A DNA stretch of 64,000 bases, taken from Mitsuaria sp. GD03876. GTDB lineage: Bacteria; Pseudomonadota; Gammaproteobacteria; Burkholderiales; Burkholderiaceae_C. The translations under genes were made by a program, and so were the position numbers. How positions within the stretch are numbered: position 1 is the stretch's first letter; each line of letters begins with the position of its first letter. The notes beneath the pieces are model-generated. The model was not told where the DNA came from. It was given only the letters and a program-made list of their open reading frames with translations, and did no database searches. This document shows, in pieces, positions 1 to 10,122 of this stretch. The stretch is taken from assembly GCF_029840635.1 (NCBI RefSeq), contig NZ_JAOCCU010000008.1:62001-126000 (forward strand). The letters run 5' to 3'.

Positions 1-785
1 ACCCGCACGTCCAGGCCGAAGTAGTCGCGGCGCGTCTTCACCGCCATGACCACCTCCTCCAGCGAGCAGTTGCCGGCGCGTTCGCCCAGGCCGTTGATGG
101 TGCACTCGATCTGCCGGGCGCCGCCGATCTTCACGCCCGCCAGCGAGTTGGCCACCGCCATGCCCAGGTCGTTGTGGCAGTGCACGCTCCAGATCGCCTG
201 GTCGGAGTTGGGCACGCGCTCGCGCAGCGTGCGGATGAAGGTGCCGTAGAGCTCCGGCACCGCGTAGCCGACGGTGTCGGGGATATTGATCGTGCGCGCG
301 CCCTCGCGGATCACCGCCTCGACGACGCGGGCCAGGAACTCCGGATCGGAGCGGTAGCCGTCCTCGGGCGAGAACTCGACGTCGTCGGTCAGCGTGCGGG
401 CGAAGCGCACCGCCTGGATCGCCTGCTCCAGCACCTGCTCGCGGGTCATGCGCAGCTTCTTCTCCATGTGGAGCTCGCTGGTGGCGATGAAGGTGTGGAT
501 GCGCGAGCGCGCCGCGCCCTTGAGCGCCTCGGCCGCGCGGGCGATGTCGCGATCGTTGGCGCGCGCCAGCGAGCAGACGGTGCTGTCGCGGATCGCGTCG
601 GCGATCGCCTTGACCGCCTCGAAGTCGCCCTGGCTCGACGCCGCGAAGCCGGCCTCGATCACGTCCACCTTCAAGCGCTCCAGCTGCCGCGCGATGCGCA
701 GCTTCTCGTCCCTGGTCATGGACGCGCCGGGCGATTGCTCACCGTCGCGCAGGGTGGTGTCGAAGATGATCAGTTGGTCGGACAT
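1..785 (-). CDS. leuA: 2-isopropylmalate synthase, short form (3' end outside window)
   Basis: First committed step of leucine synthesis: acetyl-CoA plus 2-oxoisovalerate gives 2-isopropylmalate. The 261 visible residues are the N-terminal DRE-TIM barrel. They begin [20 protein letters not shown], the catalytic R-D-G motif, and later show HCHNDLGMA (metal-binding H-x-H) and [14 protein letters not shown]. The C-terminal leucine-sensing domain lies beyond position 1. The ATG at 785 is preceded by an AAGGAA ribosome site. It lies 57 bases downstream of a second, different leuA and is probably cotranscribed with it. Homocitrate or citramalate synthase are alternatives, but the barrel reads as LeuA. 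Confidence 0.93.
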   Translation of the reverse strand, partial: MSDQLIIFDTTLRDGEQSPGASMTRDEKLRIARQLERLKVDVIEAGFAASSQGDFEAVKAIADAIRDSTVCSLARANDRDIARAAEALKGAARSRIHTFIATSELHMEKKLRMTREQVLEQAIQAVRFARTLTDDVEFSPEDGYRSDPEFLARVVEAVIREGARTINIPDTVGYAVPELYGTFIRTLRERVPNSDQAIWSVHCHNDLGMAVANSLAGVKIGGARQIECTINGLGERAGNCSLEEVVMAVKTRRDYFGLDVR

Positions 786-842
786 GTCGGGCTTCCTTGC
801 GGTGGCGGGCCGTGGCGATGAGGGGCGATCTTAGGCGGCCGC

Positions 843-2528
843 TCAGGCGGTGACGCGGTCGGCGAGCTTGAGCACGCCGCGCTGCGCCGCGCGGCGCAGG
901 CCGGACACGATCGCCTTCAGCGAGGCCGACGCGATGTTGCCGTCCATGCCCACGCCGAACAGCGTCGCCTCGCCCACGCGCAGCTCCAGGTAGGCCACCG
1001 CCTGCGCGTCGGCGCCGCTGCCCAGCGCGTGCTCGTGGTAGTCGAGCACCCGGACCTGGGTCTTGAGCAGCTTGTTCAGGCCCTCGACGAAGGCGTCGAT
1101 CGGGCCCTTGCCCTGGCCGTCGATCCGGACCATGCGCACGCACAGGTCGGCCTGCGTCTGCACGCGGGTCTGGCCGTCCTCGGCGGTGTCGATCTGCGGA
1201 TGCATCGGCGGCGCCTGCTTGACGCCGTACTCGCGGTCGAAGATCTGCCAGATGTCGGCCGCGCCGAGTTCCTTGCCGTTCGTGTCCATCACGCCCTGGA
1301 CGATCTGGCTGAACTCGATCTGCAGGCGGCGCGGCAGCTCGATGCCGTACTCGGCCTCGAGCAGGTAGGAGATGCCGCCCTTGCCCGACTGGCTGTTGAC
1401 GCGGATCACCGCCTCATAGCTGCGGCCCAGGTCCTTGGGATCGATCGGGAGGTAGGGGATCTCCCAAATCTCCCCCTCCTGGCGGGCGGCGAAGGCCTTC
1501 TTGATCGCGTCCTGGTGCGAGCCCGAGAACGAGGTGTAGACCAGCTCGCCGACATACGGATGGCGCGGATGGACCGGGATCTGGTTGCAGTGCTCGACGC
1601 AGCGGCGGACCTCGTCGATGTCGGAGAAGTCCAGTTCCGGATGCACGCCCTGCGTGTACAGGTTGAGCGCGACGTTGACCAGGTCCAGGTTGCCGGTGCG
1701 CTCGCCGTTGCCGAACAGGCAGCCCTCGACGCGGTCGGCGCCGGCCATCAGCGCGAGCTCGGCAGCGGCGGTGCCGGTGCCGCGGTCGTTGTGCGGATGG
1801 ACCGACAGGATCACGCAGTCGCGGCGCTCGATGTGGCGGCCCATCCACTCGATCATGTCGGCGTAGATGTTGGGCGTCGAATGCTCGACCGTCGTCGGCA
1901 GGTTGATGATGACCTTGCGCTCCGGCGTCGGCCCCCAGGCGGCGGTGACCGCGTCGACGACGCGCTTGGAGAACGCCAGCTCGGTGCCGGAGAACATCTC
2001 GGGCGAGTACTCGAAGCGGAAGTCCGTCTCCGGCTGCTTCGCGGCCAGCTCGCGGATCATCGTCGTGTGGGTGACAGCCAGCTCGACGATCTCGTCCTCG
2101 CTCATGTTCAGCACGACGCGCCGCATGATCGGCGCGACCGCGTTGTACAGGTGCACGATCGCGCGCGGCACGCCGACCAGCGATTCGAAGGTGCGCTCGA
2201 TCAGCGGCTGGCGGGCCTGCGTCAGCACCTGGATGGTGACGTCGTCGGGGATGTGCCCGCCTTCGATCAGCAGGCGGACGAAGTCGAAATCGGTCTGCGA
2301 GGCGGACGGGAAACCGACCTCGATCTCCTTGAAGCCGATCTTCACCAGCATCTGGAACATGCGCAGCTTGCGCTCGGGGTCCATCGGCTCGATCAGCGCC
2401 TGGTTGCCGTCACGCAGGTCGGTGCTCAGCCACAGCGGCGCCTTCGTGATCTGCGCGTCGGGCCAGCGGCGGTCCGGGAGGGCGATGGGCGCGAAGGCGC
2501 GGTACTTGGTCTGCGGTTGCTTGAGCAT
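843..2528 (-). CDS. leuA: 2-isopropylmalate synthase, long form (LeuA type 2)
   Basis: A 561-residue isopropylmalate synthase of the long lineage typified by actinobacterial LeuA, distinct from the downstream short form. Residues about 28-330 are the catalytic barrel, with [15 protein letters not shown] carrying the R-D-G motif and [11 protein letters not shown] carrying the metal-binding H-x-H. The linker contains [14 protein letters not shown], and the last 130 residues fit the leucine-binding regulatory domain. A good AGGAACG site precedes the ATG. It lies just behind a leucine leader peptide and attenuator hairpin, so expression probably follows charged tRNA-Leu supply. Having both LeuA types in tandem is noteworthy. 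Confidence 0.95.
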   Translation of the reverse strand: MLKQPQTKYRAFAPIALPDRRWPDAQITKAPLWLSTDLRDGNQALIEPMDPERKLRMFQMLVKIGFKEIEVGFPSASQTDFDFVRLLIEGGHIPDDVTIQVLTQARQPLIERTFESLVGVPRAIVHLYNAVAPIMRRVVLNMSEDEIVELAVTHTTMIRELAAKQPETDFRFEYSPEMFSGTELAFSKRVVDAVTAAWGPTPERKVIINLPTTVEHSTPNIYADMIEWMGRHIERRDCVILSVHPHNDRGTGTAAAELALMAGADRVEGCLFGNGERTGNLDLVNVALNLYTQGVHPELDFSDIDEVRRCVEHCNQIPVHPRHPYVGELVYTSFSGSHQDAIKKAFAARQEGEIWEIPYLPIDPKDLGRSYEAVIRVNSQSGKGGISYLLEAEYGIELPRRLQIEFSQIVQGVMDTNGKELGAADIWQIFDREYGVKQAPPMHPQIDTAEDGQTRVQTQADLCVRMVRIDGQGKGPIDAFVEGLNKLLKTQVRVLDYHEHALGSGADAQAVAYLELRVGEATLFGVGMDGNIASASLKAIVSGLRRAAQRGVLKLADRVTA

Positions 2529-2574
2529 GAGAGCGTTCCTGTGGGTTCAGGGGCGCAACTCGCAGACTCTCCAG

Positions 2575-2614
2575 AAAACAGAAACGGCCCGCTGCGAGTT
2601 GCATTCGGGCCGTT
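2575..2614 (-). terminator. Attenuator hairpin of the leu leader
   Basis: On the minus strand, AACGGCCCG (2606-2614) pairs perfectly with CGGGCCGTT (2583-2591) across a 14-base loop and is followed by TCTGTTTTC. This is an intrinsic terminator lying between the leader peptide and the structural leuA gene, with no other gene ending there. Placed about 50 bases after the leader stop codon, it fits a classical amino-acid attenuator. Confidence 0.8.
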
Positions 2615-2666
2615 GGATCTGGGACGGTGTCGGTCGTCGGTGACGGTTCTGACGGACGTGCGCAGT

Positions 2667-2741
2667 TCAGCGGACCCGAAGGTCGCCTAGTAGTAGCCGC
2701 GTAATGCTGGCGGTTGCGCTGGTCGCGTTCACGAACGTCAT
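2667..2741 (-). CDS. leuL: leu operon leader peptide (attenuation)
   Basis: A 24-codon ORF: ATG ACG TTC GTG AAC ... CGG CTA CTA CTA GGC GAC CTT ... TGA. Codons 16-18 are three consecutive CTA leucine codons, rare in this GC-rich genome, with another leucine at codon 21. When charged tRNA-Leu is scarce the ribosome should stall there and disturb folding of the downstream terminator. The ORF starts only 8 bases after a good -10 hexamer, so the transcript probably begins at or next to the ATG (leaderless). Promoter, control codons and terminator are all read directly; the mechanism is inferred from known leu and ilv attenuators. Confidence 0.82.
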   Translation of the reverse strand: MTFVNATSATASITRLLLGDLRVR

Positions 2742-2749
2742 GGGCGTCG

Positions 2750-2779
2750 AATATAGGAGAGCCGCCCGACGGGCGTCAA
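2750..2779 (-). promoter_or_regulatory. Sigma-70-type promoter of leuL-leuA
   Basis: TTGACG (2774-2779) and TATATT (2750-2755) are separated by 18 bases on the minus strand, between the pssA stop and the leader peptide. The predicted start of transcription, 6-9 bases after the -10 box, falls on or beside the leader ATG at 2741. Confidence 0.7.
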
Positions 2780-2814
2780 CGCCGGCGCGCGACTGTCCGC
2801 GCGCCGAGCGTTCG

Positions 2815-3663
2815 CTATCGGTGAAGGCCGGCTTCATCGGGCTCGTCGGTCGACATCGCGATCACGCTCGCCGGCTTGCCCTTGGCGCGCCGGACCGCGT
2901 AGACGATGTAGCCCGAGATGCCATAGGCGCAGAACACGCCGAACAGCACGCGCGGCGGATCGATGTTGATCGCCGCGATGGCCAGCATGATCACGACCAG
3001 CACGATAAACGGCACCGAGCGCTTGAAGGTGATGTCCTTGAAGCTGTAGAACGGCGCGTTGGTCACCATCGTCAGGCCCGCGTACAGCGTGAAGCCGAAG
3101 GCCAGCCAGGCCAGCGCGGGATCGCGGTGGATGTCCTTGTAGCCGGCGCTGTCCAGCGCCCAGATCAGGCTCATCACCAGCGCGGCCGCCGCGGGGCTGG
3201 GCACGCCCTGGAAGAAGCGCCGGTCCACGACCGCGATGTTGGTGTTGAAGCGCGCCAGCCGCAGCGCCGCGCCGGCGATGTAGACGAAGGCGGCGAACCA
3301 GCCCCACTTGCCCAGGCCCTGCAGCGCCCAGGAATACATGATCAGCGCCGGCGCCGCGCCGAAGGACACCATGTCCGACAGCGAGTCCATCTGCTCGCCG
3401 AAGGTGCTCTGCGTGTTGGTCATGCGCGCGACGCGGCCGTCCAGGCTGTCGAGCACCATCGCGGCGAAGATGCCGTAGACGGACTGCTCGAAGCGTCCGC
3501 CGATGCCCATCACGATCGCGTAGAAACCGCTGAACAGCGCGGCCAGGGTGAACAGGTTGGGCAGCAGGTAGATGCCCTTGTGGCGCGGGCGCTGCGGGGC
3601 GTCGAGGACGTCGGGCTCGTCCTCGTCGAGCAGGTCCGCGTTCTTGTTGTCGATCGAATTCAT
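2815..3663 (-). CDS. pssA: CDP-diacylglycerol-serine O-phosphatidyltransferase
   Basis: Integral membrane enzyme that makes phosphatidylserine, the precursor of phosphatidylethanolamine, from CDP-diacylglycerol and serine. The 282-residue protein has several hydrophobic helices and the CDP-alcohol phosphotransferase signature DG-x2-AR-x8-G-x3-D-x3-D, visible as DGRVARM...G...D...D around residues 79-101. It sits between ilvC and leuA, a common order in Burkholderiales, although its function is unrelated to amino acid synthesis. A terminator follows ilvC, so pssA may have its own promoter or depend on readthrough. Confidence 0.95.
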   Translation of the reverse strand: MNSIDNKNADLLDEDEPDVLDAPQRPRHKGIYLLPNLFTLAALFSGFYAIVMGIGGRFEQSVYGIFAAMVLDSLDGRVARMTNTQSTFGEQMDSLSDMVSFGAAPALIMYSWALQGLGKWGWFAAFVYIAGAALRLARFNTNIAVVDRRFFQGVPSPAAAALVMSLIWALDSAGYKDIHRDPALAWLAFGFTLYAGLTMVTNAPFYSFKDITFKRSVPFIVLVVIMLAIAAINIDPPRVLFGVFCAYGISGYIVYAVRRAKGKPASVIAMSTDEPDEAGLHR

Positions 3664-3767
3664 GGGGGCGGAGGATACCTTAGGCCCTCCCCCTACCGGC
3701 TCACGCCGGCCCCCTCAAGGGGGCGCACCCAGTGGCCTGGCAAAGCCACGCCACGGCTGCCGCTTGG

Positions 3768-3806
3768 AAGACAAACGACCCGGCTGCAAACGCAAGCCGG
3801 GCCGTT
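3768..3806 (-). terminator. Intrinsic terminator after ilvC
   Basis: Minus-strand AACGGCCCGGCT pairs with AGCCGGGTCGTT (one G-T pair) across a 9-base loop, followed by TGTCTT. It lies 20 bases past the ilvC stop codon and separates ilvBNC from pssA. Confidence 0.75.
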
Positions 3807-3826
3807 CTTGGAGCCTGATCAGGCGA

Positions 3827-4879
<1,053 letters not shown>

Positions 4880-4895
4880 TCAGTGAATGGCGCGC

Positions 4896-5387
4896 TCAGA
4901 CGCGCAGGATGCGTTCGCCGCGGCCGATGCCGCTGGTGCCGGTGCGCACCGTCTCAAGGATCGCGGTGCGGTCGATCGCGTCGATGAAGGCGTCGAGCTT
5001 GCCGGCGTCGCCCGTCAGCTCGATCGTGTAGGTCTTCTCGGTGACGTCGATGACATGGCCGCGGAAGATGTCGGAGGTGCGCTTGAGCTCCTCGCGCTCC
5101 TTGCCCACGGCGCGCACCTTGATCAGCATGAGCTCGCGCTCGATGTAGCGGCCCTCGGTCAGGTCGACGACCTTCACGACCTCGATCAGACGGTTCAGGT
5201 GCTTGGTGATCTGCTCGATCACGTCGTCGCTGCCGCTGGTGACGATCGTCATCCGCGACAGCGAGGCGTCCTCGGTCGGCGCCACGGTCAGGCTCTCGAT
5301 GTTGTAGCCCCGGGCGGAGAACAGCGCCACGACGCGCGACAGCGCGCCCGGCTCGTTCTCGATGAGCAAAGCAATGATGTGTTTCAT
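4896..5387 (-). CDS. ilvN: Acetolactate synthase regulatory (small) subunit
   Basis: A 163-residue ACT-domain subunit that confers valine feedback inhibition on the IlvB catalytic subunit. The N-terminus MKHIIALLIENEPGALSRVV is the typical ACT start, and the C-terminal half carries the second ACT-like domain. A longer frame extends upstream, but the ATG at 5387 is chosen because the family starts there and AGGACGAG precedes it. A 175-base spacer separates it from the ilvB stop; ilvC follows. ilvH is the equally used name. Confidence 0.95.
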   Translation of the reverse strand: MKHIIALLIENEPGALSRVVALFSARGYNIESLTVAPTEDASLSRMTIVTSGSDDVIEQITKHLNRLIEVVKVVDLTEGRYIERELMLIKVRAVGKEREELKRTSDIFRGHVIDVTEKTYTIELTGDAGKLDAFIDAIDRTAILETVRTGTSGIGRGERILRV

Positions 5388-5562
5388 GGAATCTCGTCCT
5401 TCGCGCTCTTCAGCCCGCCGGCGGTAACCGGTCGGCCCTTGGCCACGCTCTTCGATTGGGAAACGGGTTCGGCTCGCTCCGAGCGTCTCGGGCCGTCCGC
5501 CGCCGGTCGCCACGCGCGCGGTGACGCGCGCGACGCCGGACGGCTTCAGGCCGTCGCCGGTC

Positions 5563-7359
5563 TCAGAGGTCCTCGGACCCCAGCAGCATCTCGGAGATGC
5601 CCTTGCCCGCCTGGACCATCGGCCAGACGTTCTCGGTCGGGTCGGTGCGCACGTCCAGGAAGACGGTGCGGTCCTTCAACCGCATCGCCTCGCGCAGCGC
5701 GGGCTCCACGTCCGACGGCTTCTCCACCAGCAGGCCGACATGCCCGTAGGCCTCGGCCAGCTTGACGAAGTCCGGCAGCGCGTCCATGTAGCTGTGCGAG
5801 TAGCGCTTGCCGTAGTCCAGCTCCTGCCACTGCCGCACCATGCCGAGGTAGCGGTTGTTCAGCGAGACCACCTTCACAGGCGTCTTGTACTGCTGGCAGG
5901 TGGACAGCTCCTGGATGTTCATCTGGATGCTGCCCTCGCCGGTGATGCAGAACACGTCCGACTCCGGCTTGGCGAGCTTGATGCCCATCGCGTACGGCAG
6001 GCCCACGCCCATCGTGCCCAGGCCGCCGGAGTTGATCCAGCGGCGCGGCTCGTCGAAGCGGTAGAACTGCGCGGCCCACATCTGGTGCTGGCCGACGTCG
6101 GAGGTGACGTAGGTGTCGCGGCCGCGGGTCATGTTCCACAGCGTCTCGACGACGAACTGCGGCTTGATGACCTCGCTCGACTGCTTGTAGGACAGGCAGT
6201 CGCGCTTGCGCCAGTCGTTGATCTGGCTCCACCAGGCGTTGATCGCCTCGCCGTCCGGACGCGCCTGCGCTTCCCGGATCTGCGCGATCAGCTCCTGCAG
6301 CACGTCCTTGACGTCGCCGACGATCGGGATGTCCACGCGCACGCGCTTGGAGATCGACGACGGATCGATGTCGATGTGGATGATCTTGCGATCGACCGAC
6401 GAGAAGTGCTTGGGGTTGCCGATCACCCGGTCGTCGAAGCGCGCGCCCACGGCGAGCAGCACGTCGCAGTGCTGCATCGTCATGTTGGCCTCGTAGGTGC
6501 CGTGCATGCCCAGCATGCCGAGGAAACGCGGGTCGGTCCCGGGCATCGCGCCCAGGCCCATCAGCGTGTTCGTGCAGGGATACCCGAGCAGTTCGACCAG
6601 CTGTCTGAGTTCAGCCGTGGCCTCGCCCAGGATCACGCCGCCGCCGGTGTAGATATAGGGACGCTTGGCGCCCATCAGCAGCTGGACCGCCTTGCGGATC
6701 TGGCCGCTGTGGCCCTTCTTCACCGGGTTGTAGGAGCGCATCTCGACGCGCTCCGGGTAGTGGAACGCGGTGCGGCTGAGCGACACGTCCTTCGGGATGT
6801 CCACGACGACCGGGCCGGGACGGCCGGTGCGCGCGATGTGGAAGGCCTTCTTCAGCGTCGTCGCGAGGTCGCGCACGTCCTTGACCAGGAAGTTGTGCTT
6901 GACGATCGGGCGCGTGATGCCGACGGTGTCGCATTCCTGGAAGGCGTCGAGGCCGATGGCGGGCGTCGGGACCTGTCCGGTGATGATCACCATCGGGATC
7001 GAGTCCATGTACGCCGTCGCGATGCCGGTGATCGCGTTCGTGACGCCGGGACCCGAGGTCACCAGCGCGACGCCGACCTCGCCGGTCGCCCGGGCGTAGC
7101 CGTCGGCGGCATGCACGGCGGCCTGCTCATGACGGACCAGCACGTGCTGGATGGCGTCCTGCTTGTAGAGCGCGTCGTAGATGTAGAGGACGGCACCGCC
7201 TGGATAGCCCCAGAGGAACTTCACGCCTTCGGCCTGAAGACTCTGAACCAGGATTTCGGAGCCATTCAGTTCCTGACCGGAACTGACGGAATGGGGGTGC
7301 GGTTGTGAGCGAGCTTCCGTGATCGCTGCACGTTTGATGTCCGCGGCAGACATGTCCAT
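5563..7359 (-). CDS. ilvB: Acetolactate synthase catalytic (large) subunit
   Basis: Thiamine-diphosphate enzyme that condenses pyruvate with pyruvate or 2-oxobutyrate, the first common step of branched-chain synthesis. The 598 residues show three TPP-family domains: the N-terminal pyrimidine-binding domain with the catalytic Glu in [17 protein letters not shown], a central FAD-binding domain, and a C-terminal TPP domain. The TPP motif reads GEGSIQMN...LNN, so the canonical GDG has Glu for Asp, a substitution I recall from other betaproteobacterial IlvB proteins. The first gene of ilvBNC, divergent from the sigma factor gene; no ilv leader peptide was seen upstream. Confidence 0.96.
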   Translation of the reverse strand: MDMSAADIKRAAITEARSQPHPHSVSSGQELNGSEILVQSLQAEGVKFLWGYPGGAVLYIYDALYKQDAIQHVLVRHEQAAVHAADGYARATGEVGVALVTSGPGVTNAITGIATAYMDSIPMVIITGQVPTPAIGLDAFQECDTVGITRPIVKHNFLVKDVRDLATTLKKAFHIARTGRPGPVVVDIPKDVSLSRTAFHYPERVEMRSYNPVKKGHSGQIRKAVQLLMGAKRPYIYTGGGVILGEATAELRQLVELLGYPCTNTLMGLGAMPGTDPRFLGMLGMHGTYEANMTMQHCDVLLAVGARFDDRVIGNPKHFSSVDRKIIHIDIDPSSISKRVRVDIPIVGDVKDVLQELIAQIREAQARPDGEAINAWWSQINDWRKRDCLSYKQSSEVIKPQFVVETLWNMTRGRDTYVTSDVGQHQMWAAQFYRFDEPRRWINSGGLGTMGVGLPYAMGIKLAKPESDVFCITGEGSIQMNIQELSTCQQYKTPVKVVSLNNRYLGMVRQWQELDYGKRYSHSYMDALPDFVKLAEAYGHVGLLVEKPSDVEPALREAMRLKDRTVFLDVRTDPTENVWPMVQAGKGISEMLLGSEDL

Positions 7360-7620
7360 ATGTCGAACCTCTGAGATTTTCTCTGACGAAAAACCATCGG
7401 TGCTTCTCTTCTCACCCTTGTGAGGCGGATTTGAAACGTCGCGTCAAAAACAGGGGCGCCGGGGTCTGGCGGCCTACTTGAGACAAAAACTGCGGTGTGC
7501 GAGAAGGCTGATTATGCACACAAACCCGCAGCCGCCCGACAGCCAATGGCTATTTGTGGCGCCAGTGCGATAATCCGCGCCGTTTTGCCTGCTCGACCGC
7601 CCTCTGACGGCGCCCGCCCT

Positions 7621-8187
7621 TTGGCCACAGACAAAGAACTCAACGACTTTCTCAAGTCCGTCGACCGCCGCGCGTTCAAACGCACGGTCTACATGGTGCG
7701 AGACGAAGACGCCGCGCTGGACATCGTCCAGGACGCCATGATCCGCCTGGCCGAGAAGTACTTCGACCGCCCGGCGGCGGAGCTGCCCCTGCTGTTCCAG
7801 CGCATCCTGTCGAATGCGACGATGGACTGGTTCCGGCGCCAGAAGGTGCGCAACGCGCTCTTCAGCAACCTGTCCGACTTCGAGGGCGGCGATCCGGGCG
7901 AGGACTTCGACCTGCTCGAGATGCTGGAGACCCGGGAAGGATCGATGGGGGCCTTGTCCGCGGCGGACGAGGTCTCGCGGTTCCAGATCCTGGCGGCCAT
8001 CGAACAGGAAGTTGCAGCTTTGCCGGGACGTCAACGGGAGGCCTTCCTGCTGCGTTACTGGGAAGAACTCGACGTCGCCGAGACGGCTGCGGTCATGGGT
8101 TGCTCGGAGGGCAGTGTCAAGACACACTGCTCCCGCGCCGTGCATGCACTGGCCAAAACGCTGAAAGCCAAGGGAATCTCGCTATGA
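7621..8187 (+). CDS. RNA polymerase sigma factor, ECF/RpoE-like
   Basis: A 188-residue two-domain sigma factor. Region 2 spans about residues 10-80 (DEDAALDIVQDAMIRLAEKY, then LLFQRILSNATMDWFRRQK). Region 4 is C-terminal (LPGRQREAFLLRYWEELDVAETAAVMGCSE...VKTHCSRAVHAL), a helix-turn-helix that reads -35 elements. A longer frame exists, but the TTG at 7621 (LATDKELNDFLK) matches the start I recall for Burkholderiales homologues. A GATAAT hexamer is at 7569. The next gene overlaps by 4 bases (ATGA), so the DUF3619 membrane protein is probably its partner. The regulon is unknown. Confidence 0.88.
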   Translation: MATDKELNDFLKSVDRRAFKRTVYMVRDEDAALDIVQDAMIRLAEKYFDRPAAELPLLFQRILSNATMDWFRRQKVRNALFSNLSDFEGGDPGEDFDLLEMLETREGSMGALSAADEVSRFQILAAIEQEVAALPGRQREAFLLRYWEELDVAETAAVMGCSEGSVKTHCSRAVHALAKTLKAKGISL

Positions 8188-8702
8188 AGAAGAACACGCC
8201 AGGAACGCCGCAGCCGCTGGAAGCGGAAGCGCGCGTCACCCGTTTCGGCCTCCGCGTGGCGGCTGGCTTGACCGAGCAAAGCGAGACCCTTTCCGGCGAT
8301 ATCCAGGAGCGTCTGCGCTTCGCACGTGAGCAAGCGCTCGCCAGGGCCATGGCGGCCCGGGCGGCCGCGCCCACCCAGGCGGCGTCCGAGACCCGTCATG
8401 TCGGCGGCGGCGTGATGGCCCTGGGCGGCGGCGAGAAGACCCCGCGCTGGCGCAAGGCCGCGGCTTTGCTGCCGCTGGCGCTGCTGCTCGGCGGCCTGCT
8501 GCTGATCCAGCACAGTCAGTGGTACGAGCAGATCCGCAGCGCGGCCGAACTGGACACCGAGATGCTCTCCAAGCCGCTGCCTCCCGCGGCTTACAGCGAT
8601 CCGGGTTTCCGCGAGTACCTCAATGAGGACCGGACCGACCCCAACGCCTCCACGAACGCCGACGAAGGCGAAAAGTCCGACGAAGCGAAATCGTCGCAGT
8701 GA
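8184..8702 (+). CDS. DUF3619 single-pass membrane protein (candidate anti-sigma)
   Basis: A 172-residue protein of the DUF3619 family, which I recall occurring beside this sigma factor type in Burkholderiales. Residues 1-75 are polar and presumably cytoplasmic (TRFGLRVAAGLTEQSETL). One transmembrane helix lies around residues 93-111 (AALLPLALLLGGLLLI), followed by a short periplasmic tail rich in Asp, Glu and Lys. It overlaps the sigma gene by 4 bases and the next gene by 4 bases, so translation is probably coupled. Topology and position resemble an anti-sigma factor, but no ZAS-type zinc motif is visible, so that role is inference. Confidence 0.85.
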   Translation: MKKNTPGTPQPLEAEARVTRFGLRVAAGLTEQSETLSGDIQERLRFAREQALARAMAARAAAPTQAASETRHVGGGVMALGGGEKTPRWRKAAALLPLALLLGGLLLIQHSQWYEQIRSAAELDTEMLSKPLPPAAYSDPGFREYLNEDRTDPNASTNADEGEKSDEAKSSQ

Positions 8703-9550
8703 GGCGGTGCGTGGCCAGATCCTTCCGCCTCCCCTTGCATCCAGTCGGTTCCAGCGTTTTTCCTGATCTTGGCGCTTCCCGCGGCGTGGCCCGCTGCCTG
8801 AGCATCGCGGCCGCGTGCGGCATGCTGGTGCTCGGCTCGGGCACCGCCCTGGCGCAGGCTGACGGCGCTTCCGCGCCCGCTGGCCTCGCCGCGTCGTCGT
8901 CCGTTCCCCATGCCTCCGCGCCAGCGCGCACCGGCGCCCTGGTGGGCGGGCAGACCTGGGCCTCGCTGAGCGCCTCGCAGAAGGAGGCGCTGGCGCCGCT
9001 GTCCAAGGAATGGGACCAGCTCGACGGCGCCCGCAAGGGCAAATGGCTGGAAATCGCCGCCCGCTACCCGACGCTGCCCGCTGAACACCAGCAGCGCCTG
9101 CGCGAACGCATGGTCGAGTGGACCCGGATGTCGCCGGCCGAGCGCCAACGTGCCCGCATCGGGTACCAGCACGCTGGCGAACTCCGCGCGCCGGAGCAGG
9201 AGTCGCAACTGCGCGCCAAGTGGGAGGCCTACCAGGCGCTTCCGCCCGAGAAACGCCAACGCCTGGCCGAGCGCGCCGCGGAAAAGGCCTCGGCCGTCGG
9301 ACACGACGCGCCGGCGCCGGTCCGGTCGACCCGCGCGAACGCGCCGATCCAACGCGCGCCGCTGAGCGCCACGACCGGTCCGACGATCGTCCAGGCCCTC
9401 CCCGGCGCGACGACGGTGCTGCTGACCCAGCGCGCCGAACCGGCGCTGCCCGGCGCGAGCGCCGCTCCGGGCCGGCCGTTGCGCTCGCCGCGTGACGCGA
9501 ATCTCGACCCGAACACGCTGCTCCCGCGGCGCAACGGGGCCAGCCGCTAA
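8699..9550 (+). CDS. DUF3106 secreted protein
   Basis: A 283-residue exported protein. It has a GTG start overlapping the previous stop (GTGA), an N-terminal hydrophobic signal ending near ALAQADG (about residue 55), then the DUF3106 region of Trp- and Arg-rich helical repeats (WASLSASQKEALAPLSKEWDQL, then WLEIAARYPTLPAEHQQRLRERM). The C-terminal third is Ala/Pro-rich and looks disordered. It contains alternating LP..Q..R..RM helices like periplasmic sensor proteins of the CpxP/Spy type, but I know no demonstrated function. Third gene of the sigma operon. Confidence 0.82.
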   Translation: MRRCVARSFRLPLHPVGSSVFPDLGASRGVARCLSIAAACGMLVLGSGTALAQADGASAPAGLAASSSVPHASAPARTGALVGGQTWASLSASQKEALAPLSKEWDQLDGARKGKWLEIAARYPTLPAEHQQRLRERMVEWTRMSPAERQRARIGYQHAGELRAPEQESQLRAKWEAYQALPPEKRQRLAERAAEKASAVGHDAPAPVRSTRANAPIQRAPLSATTGPTIVQALPGATTVLLTQRAEPALPGASAAPGRPLRSPRDANLDPNTLLPRRNGASR

Positions 9551-9553
9551 ACT
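9548..9553 (+). promoter_or_regulatory. Possible -10 hexamer, leaderless start of the RDD gene
   Basis: CGC-TAAACT overlaps the DUF3106 stop codon and ends exactly 6 bases before the ATG at 9560. The same arrangement occurs before selO and the TPR-GNAT gene. No ribosome site is visible. No clear -35 element was found. Confidence 0.4.
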
Positions 9554-9559
9554 GGCGGG

Positions 9560-10108
9560 ATGACCTCCGCACCCGTAGCCGGCGGCGATGCCCCGCCCGC
9601 CCTGATGCGCCGACTCGCCGCCTTCATTTATGAAGGCGTCGTCTTGTTTGGCGTCGTCTTCATCGCCGGCTGGCTGTACTCGACGCTCACCCAGCAGCGC
9701 AATGCGCTGGTCGGACAGCACGGCCTGCAGGCCTTCCTGTTCCTGGTGCTGGGGATCTACTTCATCTGGTTCTGGTCGCGCGGCGGCCAGACGGTCGCGA
9801 TGCGCGCCTGGCACCTGCGGGTCGTCGACGCCCAGGGCCGCCCGGTGACGCAGTTCCGCGCCGCGTTGCGCTACCTGGCCGCCTGGCTCTGGTTCCTGCC
9901 CGCGCTGGCGAGCGTCCACCTGCTGGGCCTGGACCACAGCACCGGCGCCATCTTCGGCGCGATGACCGCCGGCATCGCCGGCTACCTGCTGCTGGCACGG
10001 CTGCATCCGCAACGCCAGTTCCTGCACGACATCCTCTGCGGTACCCGGCTGGTGACCCAGCGCCCGGCACCGCGGACCCCGGCGGCCCAGCCCGCCGGCG
10101 ACGCCTGA
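9560..10108 (+). CDS. RDD family membrane protein
   Basis: A 182-residue protein with three hydrophobic segments (about residues 15-40, 52-75 and 110-150) and the R-x-x-A...G motif of RDD proteins: LMRRLAAFIYEGVVLFG and later GGQTVAMRAWHLRVVDAQGRPV. RDD proteins are poorly characterised; some are linked to transport of ions or compatible solutes. Last residues are Pro/Ala-rich. It lies 9 bases after the DUF3106 gene and 14 before dgkA, so it can share the sigma-factor transcript, but it also has a possible promoter of its own. Confidence 0.88.
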   Translation: MTSAPVAGGDAPPALMRRLAAFIYEGVVLFGVVFIAGWLYSTLTQQRNALVGQHGLQAFLFLVLGIYFIWFWSRGGQTVAMRAWHLRVVDAQGRPVTQFRAALRYLAAWLWFLPALASVHLLGLDHSTGAIFGAMTAGIAGYLLLARLHPQRQFLHDILCGTRLVTQRPAPRTPAAQPAGDA

Positions 10109-10122
10109 CCCCCTCCCCGACG

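Noticed and set aside
7360-7500. Search for an ilv-type leader peptide and attenuator before ilvB
   Set aside because: No run of Ile, Val or Leu codons and no terminator hairpin with T-tract found; the small CTCAC/GTGAG hairpin alone is not convincing.
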